Origin: Microcaldota archaeon
GTDB lineage: Archaea; Micrarchaeota; Micrarchaeia; Anstonellales; Anstonellaceae
Length of the DNA stretch: 33,273 nt
NCBI GenBank assembly: GCA_021813025.1
Contig: JAKAME010000006.1
Span: forward strand, 1 to 33,273
Reading direction: 5' to 3'
The position numbers were made by a program, and so were the translations under genes. Positions 9,126-17,248 of this stretch are shown here, piece after piece. The stretch's first letter is position 1, and each line of letters begins with the position of its first letter. The notes beneath the pieces were generated by a model, which ran no database searches, was not told the DNA's origin, and worked only from the letters and a program-made list of their open reading frames with translations.

Positions 9126-9443
9126 TCAGCTGCTGACAGCGCTTTTCTGCACGCTGTAGCGCACCAGCTTGGTTTCCCAGATGAATTTGCCGAAGCGGCC
9201 AGGCGAGACCTCGACAGAGACGCCTAGGCGGTTGTCGTCCAGAAACTTCCTGGCGGCCGCAACCTGCGCGTCGCTCACCTCGTCGGTGTTCTGCCACATC
9301 ACCGCCTTGTGCACGTTCACGCAGTCAGTCACAAGCCCGGCGTCAAGCTCGGAGAGGCCGATGGCCTTCAGCCGCTCGAGCACCTGCGAGCCGTTGAGCT
9401 TGTTTGGGTTTAGAAATGCCGCTTCCTCTGCCGATACCGCCAT
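9126..9443 (-). CDS. small hypothetical protein
   Basis: 105 residues. The ORF track uses TTG at 9449, but the ATG at 9443 has GGTGATT placed 7 nt upstream and is preferred. The sequence is soluble and mixed alpha/beta: LNGSQVLERLKAIGLSELD at the start suggests a helical, possibly nucleic-acid-binding or EF-hand-free helix pair, followed by a basic C-terminal half. No family is recognised. It lies downstream of aglB on the same strand beyond a T-rich terminator-like stretch, and its end is 20 nt from the convergent orphan gene. Confidence 0.65.
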   Translation of the reverse strand: MAVSAEEAAFLNPNKLNGSQVLERLKAIGLSELDAGLVTDCVNVHKAVMWQNTDEVSDAQVAAARKFLDDNRLGVSVEVSPGRFGKFIWETKLVRYSVQKSAVSS

Positions 9444-9486
9444 AGCCAATCACCGCATGAACTGGTCGCTGGTGGATGAGAGAATC

Positions 9487-9545
9487 AAAAAATTAAAAAA
9501 GGGCGGAGTCGGCCGGGGCCGGCAAGCCCCGAAGCGGGCCGGCTC
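9487..9545 (-). terminator. GC hairpin and T-tract after aglB
   Basis: On the minus strand downstream of the aglB stop, a GC-rich inverted repeat (GCCG..GCCC, loop, GGGC CGGC) is followed by CCCTTTTTTAATTTTTTGA. A T-tract alone suffices for archaeal termination. The same A/T stretch may double as the promoter of the next small gene. Confidence 0.5.
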
Positions 9546-9558
9546 TTCTTTCCCCCCG

Positions 9559-12500
9559 CTAAGATGTCTGGTTGTTCCAATACTTGTCCTGCATCTTGAA
9601 GATTCGTATTGTCGGCGAGTCGTAGACCAAATCGAAGCCTTCCAGATTCCTCAGGAAGAAGGCCTGATACAGCGACGTGTCGTAATACGGCCCCTGCCTA
9701 TAGTCCCAGCGCGAGACTATGGTGCCGTTGGGCAGCTGCCAGGGCTCCTGCGAATAGAGCGCGGCGAGCACGAGCTGGTTCGAGTCGGACGACTGCACGA
9801 GCCAGTAGGCGGGGCTGCGCGGCAGGTTGCCGTTCGCGTCCGCCTGGTTGAGGAAATAGACGCCGAGCGGCTGGCCGTCGGACGTCTGCTCCTGGCGCAC
9901 GCAATAGACCGGCTGCATGTTCTGCACCACGCCTCCCGAAGACGGGGAGAGGACGGCGCGGTAGCCGATTACGCCCTTGCTCTGCGTGGATTCAGATATT
10001 GTGCAGGGGCTTGACTGGCCTGCCGCTATCGGGACCACGAGCCGCTCGGGCTGGTTGGACAGCTCGCAGAGCGACGTGCCGGGGCCCTGGCTGTAGTTGG
10101 TGCGCTTGGCCCAGTCGCAGCCGAGGTAGTTGAGGGCCGAGAACTTGCCCCCGAAGATGAAGCTGCCGCCCGAGCCGCCGTTGCCGGCAATCTGCATGTC
10201 GAACAGGGCGTAGCGCGAGCCGTATGCCTTCATGGCTTCGCGCAGGTTCGCCGGGTCCGCGTGCACGTAGGCATACGCGATGCGGCCTATCATCATGCCC
10301 GAGGCCTGCGTCGGGTCGAGCACGGTGTTGGTCTGGCCGAAGAACAGAGTCCAGTGGCCGTAGTCCCACCACGAGGTGATGCGGCTGTCGCGCGGGACGT
10401 TCTGCTCCATCCAGTCGTAGGCCGCCAGCCAGTCCGTGGGGAAGAGGGAGCACCGGTAGCCGGCGCCGGCCTGGCGCGACTGAGGCATGCGCGCGGAGAG
10501 GTCGCCGGCGAGGCTGAGATAGCAGATATCGCTGCGGTAGAAGATTGCGGGGTCGCTGAGCGAGGCGTTCCAGTCGGCCAGCACGGCGCACGCCCCGGCC
10601 TGGTTGTGCTGCGTGCAGTCGGTCTGCATGAGCGGCAGCGCGGCCTGCGGGTTCTGGTAGAAGGCGGGCGTGCCGCTCGTTGCTAGTATGGCCGCGGCCT
10701 GCGCATATACCACGGTGTAATCGGCCGGCATGGAGGGGTTGGCGTCTATTGCGAGGTAGGTCGGCCAGCCCATCTGCAGCAGGATGGCCAGCACTGCGGC
10801 GGTCCACGCAAGATGGCGCGGGTTGACGGGCCATTGGGCCATCCAGCCCGAAGGCTCGGCCTTGTGCTTGGCCGCATGGCGGGCATCCAGCCACTCCCTG
10901 AGCAGGCGCTCGCCCTCGCCCCACGCGGCTGCGACCGAGAGCGCGAACACCACGGCCAGCCAGACGAGGAACTTGACCTTCATGAAGCCCATGAACGTTA
11001 TGGGCACGATGAAGCTGAGCAGCAGCATTGGGCCGTACGGCAGGGGCCTGCCGGCCTTCCATGAGCGCAGCAGGGCGATGGCCAGCAGGGCGGGGCCGAA
11101 GAACATGAAGAAGGTGGCCATTGAATTGGTCCTGTCCGTGATTGGGAAGTTTGCCTGCACCCCGTCCTTGGCCAGATAGACGTTCATGAAGCCGGCGGCG
11201 GAATTGTAGAAAACGTTGAGCAGAAGGGTGGGCAGCAGGTTGATGAGGCCCATGAGCGAGAGGAAGGAGTCCAGCAGCTTGAGGCCTGCGAGGTTCTGCA
11301 CTGAATTGGCCGCGTATGCCGCGGCCATGGAGAACAGCTGGCCCGCGTCCGGCGCCGGCCCGAAGGTGATGCTGGCGGCGCCGAGCGCGGAGTCGAAGCT
11401 GTCCGGGCCTGCCGCCTGCTCGGCGATGGTGCGGGTGACTGCGTTGGAATACGCGCCCCAGAAGCGGTAGGCGTCGAACATAGAGCTGCTGATTGGCAGC
11501 ACCGGAGCCTCGGTGCCCACAAGCAGGATGGCAGCCAGCAGCAGCAGGCACAGTTCAAGGCGCGCGGGGTTGGGCTGGCGGCGCACCCATTGTGAGATGG
11601 AGTTGAGGAAGAGGCCGAAGAGGATGAGGGGCAGGATTGCCAGCGCGCCCCAGAGGCGGAAGATGGCGGCCACCACGAGCAGCAGGGACAGCACTATGGG
11701 CAGGCTCACCTGCCCCTGCTTGGGGGCCGGCCACTTCATGCGGTCTATGAACGCGCCGAAAAGCACCGGCACCAGCAGGGCGGCGGAAGGCACCGCCACG
11801 TTCTTGAGCAAATCGCTGGCCCAGTCGATTGAGGGAGGACGCTGCCAGTAGAGGATGTTGGCCACGCAGATGACCAGAAGACTGGGAAGGAAATACCACC
11901 CCAGCTGACCCACGAGCGCGCGGCTTTCGGGGGTGGGCTTGAGCAGGTGCATGAAGCCGACCATGAACAGGAAGATGGAAATGCAGAATACCAGCAGGAT
12001 TTCGAGGTTGGAGCCCAGGTTGAGGGCGCAGGCGCCCAAAATTGCGAGCAGGGTGAAGGTTTCTGGCGCGATTTTTCGGCCCCCTATTGAAATGGTGAAG
12101 AGAGGCGCCGAGCGGCGCTTGGCCATAAGGACGAGGGCGGCGAGGAAGAAGATGAGGCCGAAGGTGCCGTAGGGCACCACCTGCGAGTCGCCTGCATGCA
12201 TCTTCTGCAGCATGATGGGCAGGAAGGCCAGAATGCCGCCGGCCAGCAGGCCGGCGCGGGCGCCATAAAGCTCCTTGAAGAGAAGGTAGATGAAAAAGAC
12301 GCTCAATCCCATCATCAGCGGAGCGTAGATGGAGGCCACGGCCGAGAGCATGTAGGGGGAATATGGGGCGCCCTGGGCATAGAGGGTGTACCAGGGCGCG
12401 ATGAGGAACTTGTAGAGCGGCTGGCCGAGATGGGTGAATTCGAGGGTGGGATACCAGACGCTGTAGTCGTACTGCGGGCTGGCGCCCCGCGTGACGACCT

Positions 12501-13041
12501 GGCTGACGCCATAAAGGTAGAAGTACGGGTCCACCTCAGAGAGCAGGATGCCCGACGCGCTGAGGGGAATCCATACCGAGAGCACGATGAGCACTATGAG
12601 GCCCAACGAGGGCAGGGCGCGCTCGGCGGCGGGCCAGTCGAGGGAGAGGGAGGGGGGCTTGAAGAAGGAGGACAGCCCGTTCTTTGAAGCCATGATTTCG
12701 CGCGCCCAGAGCGCGGCGCCGAGGGCAACCAGCAGGGCCCAGTGGGCGTAGACCAGGAACTGGGTGTACTTGACGCCCAGTATGGCTTCTGCCGTGAACA
12801 TCAGCGCGATGAGCACCCAGCCAAGGCAAAGGCCCAGCATCGTCTTCTCAGTCTTTGAGAATCCCTCGGAGCGGAAAAGCCACCATGCCAGGGGCAGGCC
12901 GGCTGCGCCCATGCCCAGAGCTATGCCCATGGCCCGTGCGGTGTCCAATACCAGTGTCAAGTGCTCACCTGCCCAAAAACCGCCCTTAAGGCCGGCCCAC
13001 ACGCCGGCGGCTGAACGAGCGTTACGGGGGAAATGCACCAT
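9559..13041 (-). CDS. aglB: oligosaccharyltransferase STT3/AglB
   Basis: About 1160 residues. This is the membrane enzyme that transfers a lipid-linked glycan to Asn in N-x-S/T sequons outside the cell. Evidence: around a dozen hydrophobic helices in the first ~700 residues; an acidic DPYFY motif near residue 172 (first external loop, metal binding); HAGDSQ near 284; and the STT3 hallmark WWDYGHW near 890 in the soluble C-terminal domain, followed by ASGMMIGRIAY, which may be the Lys/Ile-type sequon-binding motif. The ORF track start (TTG 13044) is replaced by the adjacent ATG. Even that lies only ~10 nt from the TATA box at 13048, so a start further in is possible (for example TTG at codon 29 behind GGTGAG). 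The pilin-like and surface proteins further along are sequon-rich likely substrates. Confidence 0.95.
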   Translation of the reverse strand: MVHFPRNARSAAGVWAGLKGGFWAGEHLTLVLDTARAMGIALGMGAAGLPLAWWLFRSEGFSKTEKTMLGLCLGWVLIALMFTAEAILGVKYTQFLVYAHWALLVALGAALWAREIMASKNGLSSFFKPPSLSLDWPAAERALPSLGLIVLIVLSVWIPLSASGILLSEVDPYFYLYGVSQVVTRGASPQYDYSVWYPTLEFTHLGQPLYKFLIAPWYTLYAQGAPYSPYMLSAVASIYAPLMMGLSVFFIYLLFKELYGARAGLLAGGILAFLPIMLQKMHAGDSQVVPYGTFGLIFFLAALVLMAKRRSAPLFTISIGGRKIAPETFTLLAILGACALNLGSNLEILLVFCISIFLFMVGFMHLLKPTPESRALVGQLGWYFLPSLLVICVANILYWQRPPSIDWASDLLKNVAVPSAALLVPVLFGAFIDRMKWPAPKQGQVSLPIVLSLLLVVAAIFRLWGALAILPLILFGLFLNSISQWVRRQPNPARLELCLLLLAAILLVGTEAPVLPISSSMFDAYRFWGAYSNAVTRTIAEQAAGPDSFDSALGAASITFGPAPDAGQLFSMAAAYAANSVQNLAGLKLLDSFLSLMGLINLLPTLLLNVFYNSAAGFMNVYLAKDGVQANFPITDRTNSMATFFMFFGPALLAIALLRSWKAGRPLPYGPMLLLSFIVPITFMGFMKVKFLVWLAVVFALSVAAAWGEGERLLREWLDARHAAKHKAEPSGWMAQWPVNPRHLAWTAAVLAILLQMGWPTYLAIDANPSMPADYTVVYAQAAAILATSGTPAFYQNPQAALPLMQTDCTQHNQAGACAVLADWNASLSDPAIFYRSDICYLSLAGDLSARMPQSRQAGAGYRCSLFPTDWLAAYDWMEQNVPRDSRITSWWDYGHWTLFFGQTNTVLDPTQASGMMIGRIAYAYVHADPANLREAMKAYGSRYALFDMQIAGNGGSGGSFIFGGKFSALNYLGCDWAKRTNYSQGPGTSLCELSNQPERLVVPIAAGQSSPCTISESTQSKGVIGYRAVLSPSSGGVVQNMQPVYCVRQEQTSDGQPLGVYFLNQADANGNLPRSPAYWLVQSSDSNQLVLAALYSQEPWQLPNGTIVSRWDYRQGPYYDTSLYQAFFLRNLEGFDLVYDSPTIRIFKMQDKYWNNQTS

Positions 13042-13045
13042 CAAA

Positions 13046-13056
13046 GGTTATAAGCC
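13046..13056 (+). promoter_or_regulatory. TATA box between aglB and the 13077 gene
   Basis: GGTTATAAGCC contains the palindrome TTATAA. It is ~27 nt upstream of ATG 13077, a leaderless arrangement on the plus strand. It could also drive aglB in the other direction. Confidence 0.5.
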
Positions 13057-13076
13057 TGCGGCGGGAGCGCTAGGTA

Positions 13077-13799
13077 ATGGCAAACGAGCGCGACGCCCCG
13101 AAACCGGCGCCAGCGAAGGAGGGGGCTGGCCAGAAAAGCGCCGGAACCGGCAAGGACGCGGCTGCCCAAAAAGGCCAGCCCGCGAAGGATGCGGCCCCGA
13201 AATCCGATGCGGCAGAGCCGAATCCGGCGCCGCCCCTGCTTTCCATCCCCTTGGCCGGCAGCATGCAGGAAGGCCTGACAATGGGCGAGATGGTGGTGCG
13301 CCTCGACACCTATGACGACATCTTCTCCGACTTCGACCCGAGGCCGCACGCGCGCCGGGAGCTGTCGGACGACCTGCTCAAGGAGCTTGGCAGGCGCTAC
13401 CGCGAGAACCCCAAAGGGGACTTCGAGGTTCGGTTCTACATTCCCGCATCCGTGCGCGAGCCCCGCCTCGAGGGCGTGATTCGCAAGAGGCTCAAGGAGC
13501 ATTTCGGGCAGGAGAGGCAGAAGGCCCGCGCGCAGGTGCGCGCCCATCGGCAGAAGGGCATGACTTACGCCGCCGTCGGCTTCGCCCTGCTGGTGGGGGA
13601 TTTGCTGCTCACCCTCTGGCAGCCGGACATGCTCTGGGTGAAGGTGGCCGCGCTGGTGCTCACGCCCGCAGGCTGGTTCTCGCTCTGGACCGGGCTTGAG
13701 AAAATGGTGGAAGTGCCATACGCGCTGGCGCAGCAGCACGACTTCTACGACAGGTTCGCCAAATGCAACTACATCTTCATGACTGAAGAGCTGGAATGA
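13077..13799 (+). CDS. membrane protein with disordered N-terminus
   Basis: 240 residues. Residues 1-50 are Ala/Lys/Pro-rich and disordered. A soluble charged region (VVRLDTYDDIFSDFD, then a basic helix) precedes two hydrophobic helices near residues 165-205 (AAVGFALLVGDLLLTLW and VKVAALVLTPAGWFSLW), and the C-terminus is soluble. The TATA box ~27 nt upstream supports ATG at 13077 and a leaderless message. The asparaginase-like gene follows after 9 nt and is probably co-transcribed. I do not recognise the family; a cytoplasm-facing membrane scaffold would fit but is speculative. Confidence 0.75.
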   Translation: MANERDAPKPAPAKEGAGQKSAGTGKDAAAQKGQPAKDAAPKSDAAEPNPAPPLLSIPLAGSMQEGLTMGEMVVRLDTYDDIFSDFDPRPHARRELSDDLLKELGRRYRENPKGDFEVRFYIPASVREPRLEGVIRKRLKEHFGQERQKARAQVRAHRQKGMTYAAVGFALLVGDLLLTLWQPDMLWVKVAALVLTPAGWFSLWTGLEKMVEVPYALAQQHDFYDRFAKCNYIFMTEELE

Positions 13800-13808
13800 G
13801 GGGAGAAC

Positions 13809-14333
13809 GTGATTAAGACGGGTCGGACCAACCATACGGATGCCGCCATCCGGCTCTTCACGACAGGCGGAACCATCGACAATCTGGATTATGAGCGCAT
13901 CAAGGATGCGCCGCGGGTGAAGAAATCCCGCATCCCGGCGCTCGTTCGCGGCCGCCTGCGGGTCACGCATCCGGTCAGCATCGAGCATCTGATGGCCAAG
14001 GACAGCCGATTTATTACAGAGGCCGACATGGAACTCATAGCCAAGAAGTGCCTAGGCTGCCCGGAAGAGCGCATAGTCATCACCCACGGGACGTTCACTA
14101 TGGAGAGGACAGCCAGCTATCTCCAGAAAAAGAAAATCCCCAAAACCATCGTGCTGACTGGTTCGCACACCCCATTGGAGCAGCCGGGCGATGCGGAATT
14201 CAACATCGGCACGGCCATCAGCGCGGCCCAGATAAAACCCAAAGGCGTGTGGGTGGTGCTGCAGGGCAGGATATTCGGGGCCGGACACGTGACCAAGAAC
14301 CTCGGGACCGGATTTTTCGAGCAACGGAATTAG
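13809..14333 (+). CDS. single-domain asparaginase-like protein
   Basis: 174 residues, starting at GTG 13809 behind GAGGGGAG. It matches only the N-terminal (catalytic) domain of L-asparaginase/GatD (PF00710), whose members are usually 320-420 residues. Visible motifs: TTGGTID (nucleophile Thr), ITHGTFTM (second-triad Thr) and PKTIVLTGSHTP (Lys preceding the TG strand). The canonical GTD aspartate that binds the substrate amino group is Phe here (GTFTM), and the C-terminal domain is absent. Hydrolysis of free Asn is therefore uncertain; a different amide substrate is possible. The stop overlaps the convergent dus stop by 4 nt. Confidence 0.85.
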   Translation: MIKTGRTNHTDAAIRLFTTGGTIDNLDYERIKDAPRVKKSRIPALVRGRLRVTHPVSIEHLMAKDSRFITEADMELIAKKCLGCPEERIVITHGTFTMERTASYLQKKKIPKTIVLTGSHTPLEQPGDAEFNIGTAISAAQIKPKGVWVVLQGRIFGAGHVTKNLGTGFFEQRN

Positions 14334-15328
14334 GGCGCCCGGCTGCCTTCTTCTCTTTTTTCCATGACCGCCGTCAATTCTTCCCCGCTCTTTGCCATCA
14401 TAAGCTCGGCCCGCATTTTCGCGGAGCCCCGGAAGCCCCCGGCCAGCTGCATGGCCAGCTCCTTTGCCACATGGAACGGCAGGCCAAAGCGAGCCTGCAG
14501 GGAAAGGTATTCATGCATGAATTTCAGCTTGTCTTCCCAGCTTGTAGGGGTGAATGAGCCCGTCCTCAAGTGCTCGCGCGCCTGCAGAAAGAACATCGGA
14601 TTTGCCAGCACGGCGCGCCCCGCCATCACGCCGGCGCAGCCGGACACATCCATTATGCGCCCCACGTCCGCGGGCGAATTCACGTCGCCGTTTCCGAACA
14701 CCGGCACGTCAACAGCCTCCACCACTTCGCCAATCGACTTCCAGTCGGATTTGCCGCTGAATTTCTGCATGGCCGTGCGGCCGTGCACTGTGATGGCGGA
14801 AATTCCGGCAGATTCGAGGGCTTTGGCGATTTCGATATTGTTTTTTGCCTTGTAACCCAGCCTGATTTTGGCGCTGACTGGAATTTGGCCGGCTGCCTTT
14901 ACTGCCGCCTGCACAATTGCCCCGACTTTTTTCTCGTCAGCCAAAAGCGCGGAGCCTGCGCCGTTGCGCGTGAGCTTGGGTGCGGGGCAGCCGAAGTTGA
15001 GGTCAATCAGGCGGGCGGCGCACTTGCCGCTTTCGACGAGGGAGCGGAGCCTGCCGACTGCAGACGCAACCTCAATCGCATTATTCCCGAATATCTGGAT
15101 TCCGGTGATGCCGCCCGTCCCCACCTGAATGATGGCGTCAGTTGCGCGGGGAGAGGAAGGCTGCCCGCCTGCCGCGCGCGACAGGGCGGCGGCTGAAGAC
15201 AATTCGGTGAACACCAAATCGGCCCCTCGCGCCGCTATGAGCGTGCGGAATGCCGCATCGGTGTAGCCGGCCATGGGCGCAAGCGCGAGGACGGGCGAGG
15301 AGCTGATTTGGATGGAGCCTATGCGCAT
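14330..15328 (-). CDS. dus: tRNA-dihydrouridine synthase (Dus family)
   Basis: 332 residues. This FMN-dependent enzyme reduces specific tRNA uridines to dihydrouridine. Motifs in order: LAPMAGYTD (FMN-binding strand 1, residues 16-24), ELSSAAAL, QIFGNN, LNFGCPAPK with catalytic Cys114, KIRLGY, TVHGRT, VFGNGDV and MAGRAVLANP, all standard for PF01207. The start ATG 15328 is supported by a TATA box 22-32 nt upstream (leaderless). The end overlaps the asparaginase-like gene tail to tail by 4 nt. The archaeal subfamily is not resolved from motifs alone. Confidence 0.95.
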   Translation of the reverse strand: MRIGSIQISSSPVLALAPMAGYTDAAFRTLIAARGADLVFTELSSAAALSRAAGGQPSSPRATDAIIQVGTGGITGIQIFGNNAIEVASAVGRLRSLVESGKCAARLIDLNFGCPAPKLTRNGAGSALLADEKKVGAIVQAAVKAAGQIPVSAKIRLGYKAKNNIEIAKALESAGISAITVHGRTAMQKFSGKSDWKSIGEVVEAVDVPVFGNGDVNSPADVGRIMDVSGCAGVMAGRAVLANPMFFLQAREHLRTGSFTPTSWEDKLKFMHEYLSLQARFGLPFHVAKELAMQLAGGFRGSAKMRAELMMAKSGEELTAVMEKREEGSRAP

Positions 15329-15349
15329 GGAAAAAATTGGGGCGCGCTA

Positions 15350-15360
15350 CAAATATAAGC
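15350..15360. promoter_or_regulatory. shared TATA box of dus and the cyclophilin gene
   Basis: CAAATATAAGC reads as GCTTATATTTG on the minus strand, 22-32 nt from the dus ATG. On the plus strand it lies 44-54 nt from the cyclophilin ATG, which has its own GGAGGT site. Confidence 0.55.
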
Positions 15361-15403
15361 ATGCGATGCAGAAAGCGCGAGGTGCATTGTTGGAGGTTTT
15401 ATC

Positions 15404-16045
15404 ATGCGTACATTATTCGTGCTGTGCCTGATGCTCGCGGCCGCCATGCTGGCCGGCTGTCTGGGTGAAACACCCGCAGCGCCGCCTGCTAATGCGGGCG
15501 CATCCGATATTGCGAACCAGACCATAGGGGCGCAGAACCAGACAGCGGCAGCGGTGAACCAGACTGCAGAAGCGGTGATTATGATGAACCCAAACAACCC
15601 AGTCGTTGTATTCGAGACAACCAAGGGCACTTTCATGGCGGAAATCTTCGTCAACGAGGCCCCCGTCACCGGAAACAATTTCATGAAGCTGGTGCGCTCG
15701 GGATTCTATGACGGCCTGAAGTTCCACCGCGTGATTCCGGGCTTCATGGCGCAGGGCGGAGACCCGAAGGGCGACGGCACCGGCGGCTCCAACCAGACCA
15801 TCCCGCTTGAAATAAAGCCGAACCTGCGGCACAAGCTCGGCACGCTGGCCATGGCCCGCTCGCAGAACCCCGACTCGGCATCCAGCCAGTTCTACATAGT
15901 GAACGGCGAGGCCTCGTTCCTCGACGGACAATATGCCGTGTTCGGCTCTGTGCTGGGCAGCGGCATGGACGTGGTCTACCAGTTCGCGCAGGGCGAGCCG
16001 CCGGCGAACCCCGACCGGATGCTCAAGGTGTATGAGAAGAAGTGA
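15404..16045 (+). CDS. cyclophilin-type peptidyl-prolyl isomerase, lipoprotein
   Basis: 213 residues. The N-terminus ([19 protein letters not shown]) is a lipoprotein signal with lipobox LAGC, so the mature protein should be lipid-anchored outside the membrane. A ~45-residue Ala/Asn/Thr linker with several NQT sequons follows. The cyclophilin domain (residues ~65-213) shows [17 protein letters not shown], with the catalytic Arg in FHRVI, then GTLAMA and SQFYIV. It would catalyse proline isomerisation in exported proteins, plausibly helping to fold the pilin-like and surface proteins. The start is fixed by GGAGGT 7 nt ahead of the ATG. Confidence 0.95.
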   Translation: MRTLFVLCLMLAAAMLAGCLGETPAAPPANAGASDIANQTIGAQNQTAAAVNQTAEAVIMMNPNNPVVVFETTKGTFMAEIFVNEAPVTGNNFMKLVRSGFYDGLKFHRVIPGFMAQGGDPKGDGTGGSNQTIPLEIKPNLRHKLGTLAMARSQNPDSASSQFYIVNGEASFLDGQYAVFGSVLGSGMDVVYQFAQGEPPANPDRMLKVYEKK

Positions 16046-16100
16046 GCAAGGCCCGCGGGGAAGCCGGATGGCCGCGAAAAGAGGTGGGCATGCTCGCGGA

Positions 16101-16108
16101 TTAAAAAC
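16101..16108 (+). promoter_or_regulatory. TATA box of tRNA-Pro
   Basis: TTAAAAAC lies 26-33 nt upstream of the first tRNA base. Confidence 0.45.
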
Positions 16109-16133
16109 CCCGTTTTTCATATTTTTCCATGCC

Positions 16134-16206
16134 GGGGGGCTGAGCTAACCTGGTATGCTGCCAGGTTTGGGACCTGGTTGTCGGAGTTCAAATCTCCGGT
16201 CCCCCA
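16134..16206 (+). tRNA. tRNA-Pro (anticodon UGG)
   Basis: A 73-nt cloverleaf can be drawn by eye. The acceptor arm is GGGGGGC with GTCCCCC plus discriminator A, the D stem is AGC/GCT, and the anticodon arm is CCAGG-TTTGGGA-CCTGG. This gives anticodon TGG, which decodes CCA and other proline codons. The T arm is CGGAG-TTCAAAT-CTCCG. The variable loop is short (4 nt) and there is no intron. CCA is not encoded (ATA follows). It stands alone between the cyclophilin and channel genes. Confidence 0.95.
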
Positions 16207-16242
16207 TATTCTTTGTTTAGGGGCGGGCGGAAGGCCGGGCGC

Positions 16243-16254
16243 TATTTATTTAAA
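16243..16254 (+). promoter_or_regulatory. TATA box of the K+ channel gene
   Basis: TATTTATTTAAA lies 22-33 nt ahead of ATG 16276. It supports the shorter start over the ORF-track start at 16213, which overlaps the region just after the tRNA. Confidence 0.5.
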
Positions 16255-16275
16255 TCGCCGGCCCGAAGCTGCTGC

Positions 16276-16827
16276 ATGGAATCATCGCACGAAGACCGCA
16301 TATTGCGGCTGACCCAGAGTCTGGAGCGCAAGGGGCTTTACCTCGTGGCGCGCATAGTGGTGCTGGCTCTGCTTGTCACCATCCTCTTCTTCCCCTCCGA
16401 GCTGCGCCTGCTGCTTGGCATCCCCATCCTGCTTGGAGTGATGCTGCTCGCCAACATCGCCCTTGCCATAATCCTGCTTGTTGATTTGCTCTACAGCCCC
16501 CAGAAAAGCATCGGAAGCCTGGCGGTCAAGTACATCTACCTCACCGTCTGCCTCATACTGGCGTACGGCCTGTTCTATTACGTCAACGCGAACTTCCTCC
16601 AGCCTCCCGGAGTGCACTACACCAGCACCTACGGCGCGCAGGAGCTTGAGTACGACGTGTTCTACATCAGCGGCTCGACCTATTTCACGGTCGGCTATGG
16701 GGACATCGCCCCGTTGGGGGTATATGCGCGCACCGCCTCGGTTGCGGAGGCCTTCACGGGCTGCCTTGTGAACCTTGTGGTGCTGGGCAAGGCCTTCCAG
16801 AGCCTGCGCCGCCTGACAGGCGGCTAA
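16276..16827 (+). CDS. potassium channel (Ion_trans_2)
   Basis: 183 residues from the ATG at 16276 (MESSHEDR). The track's longer start would translate the promoter. Two N-terminal hydrophobic helices (about 22-40 and 47-73) precede a two-helix pore unit: a helix near 84-104, the pore loop with selectivity filter TVGYGD at 138-143, and an inner helix near 152-172. The TVGYGD filter specifies K+ selectivity. No RCK/TrkA regulatory domain follows, so gating is not evident. The stop overlaps the convergent acetyltransferase stop by 4 nt. Confidence 0.95.
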   Translation: MESSHEDRILRLTQSLERKGLYLVARIVVLALLVTILFFPSELRLLLGIPILLGVMLLANIALAIILLVDLLYSPQKSIGSLAVKYIYLTVCLILAYGLFYYVNANFLQPPGVHYTSTYGAQELEYDVFYISGSTYFTVGYGDIAPLGVYARTASVAEAFTGCLVNLVVLGKAFQSLRRLTGG

Positions 16828-17243
16828 TTCGCAGGAGCCCAGCGCAGGCTCCACACGTCGCCCCGCGTGCGCGAGAGCATGAAGCCCTGCGAGAGGTAGA
16901 GGCGCAGGGCGGGCGCGTTGGACGCTTTCACCCTCAGCCCAAGCCCGCCCGTTGGGGAGCGCGCCGCCACCCGGCGCAGGGCGAGGGCAAGAAGGCGGCG
17001 GCCTATGCCCATCTGCCGCCTCTCAGGACGCACGCCGATGCCCTGCAGATAGAGGGAGCGGCGAAGGGCGCGCAGGTGCAAAAAGGCGACAGGTTGCGGG
17101 GAATGAGCCATGCAGGCCAAGAACACCTCGTCCCCTTCGCGCACATGGAGGCTGGAGCGGGGGAAAAGTTCCGCGGCAAGAGAGAAGAACGCCTCCTGCT
17201 CGGCCTTGCGCATTCGCCGGATGCGAAAAAGGGCGCGCGGCAT
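16824..17243 (-). CDS. GNAT-family N-acetyltransferase
   Basis: 139 residues from ATG 17243, 5 nt after the metallophosphoesterase stop. The ORF track starts upstream at 17615 inside that gene, which is a shadow extension. The acetyl-CoA motif GIGVRPERRQMGIGRRLL (R/Q-x-x-G-x-G) spans residues ~68-85. The C-terminal NAPALRLYLSQGF matches the N-x-x-A-x-x-LY-x-x-x-GF motif common in RimI-like protein acetyltransferases. The protein is basic and lacks export signals. The substrate is not determined; co-transcription with nop5 is compatible with a role in modifying translation or RNP proteins, which is an inference. Confidence 0.88.
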   Translation of the reverse strand: MPRALFRIRRMRKAEQEAFFSLAAELFPRSSLHVREGDEVFLACMAHSPQPVAFLHLRALRRSLYLQGIGVRPERRQMGIGRRLLALALRRVAARSPTGGLGLRVKASNAPALRLYLSQGFMLSRTRGDVWSLRWAPAN

Positions 17244-17248
17244 GGGAA

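Noticed and set aside
9126-9558. Cassette insertion at the aglB 3' end
   Set aside because: A small orphan follows aglB, but no copy of the YWNNQTS-stop end is present on its far side.
9992-11551. 519-residue minus-strand ORF inside aglB
   Set aside because: Arg/Gly/His/Pro-rich composition is typical of a GC-rich shadow frame. The overlapping aglB frame has clear STT3 motifs.
16181-16206. tRNA-Pro 3' end as an integration site
   Set aside because: tRNA 3' ends are classical attachment sites, but I found no second copy of this sequence in the window.
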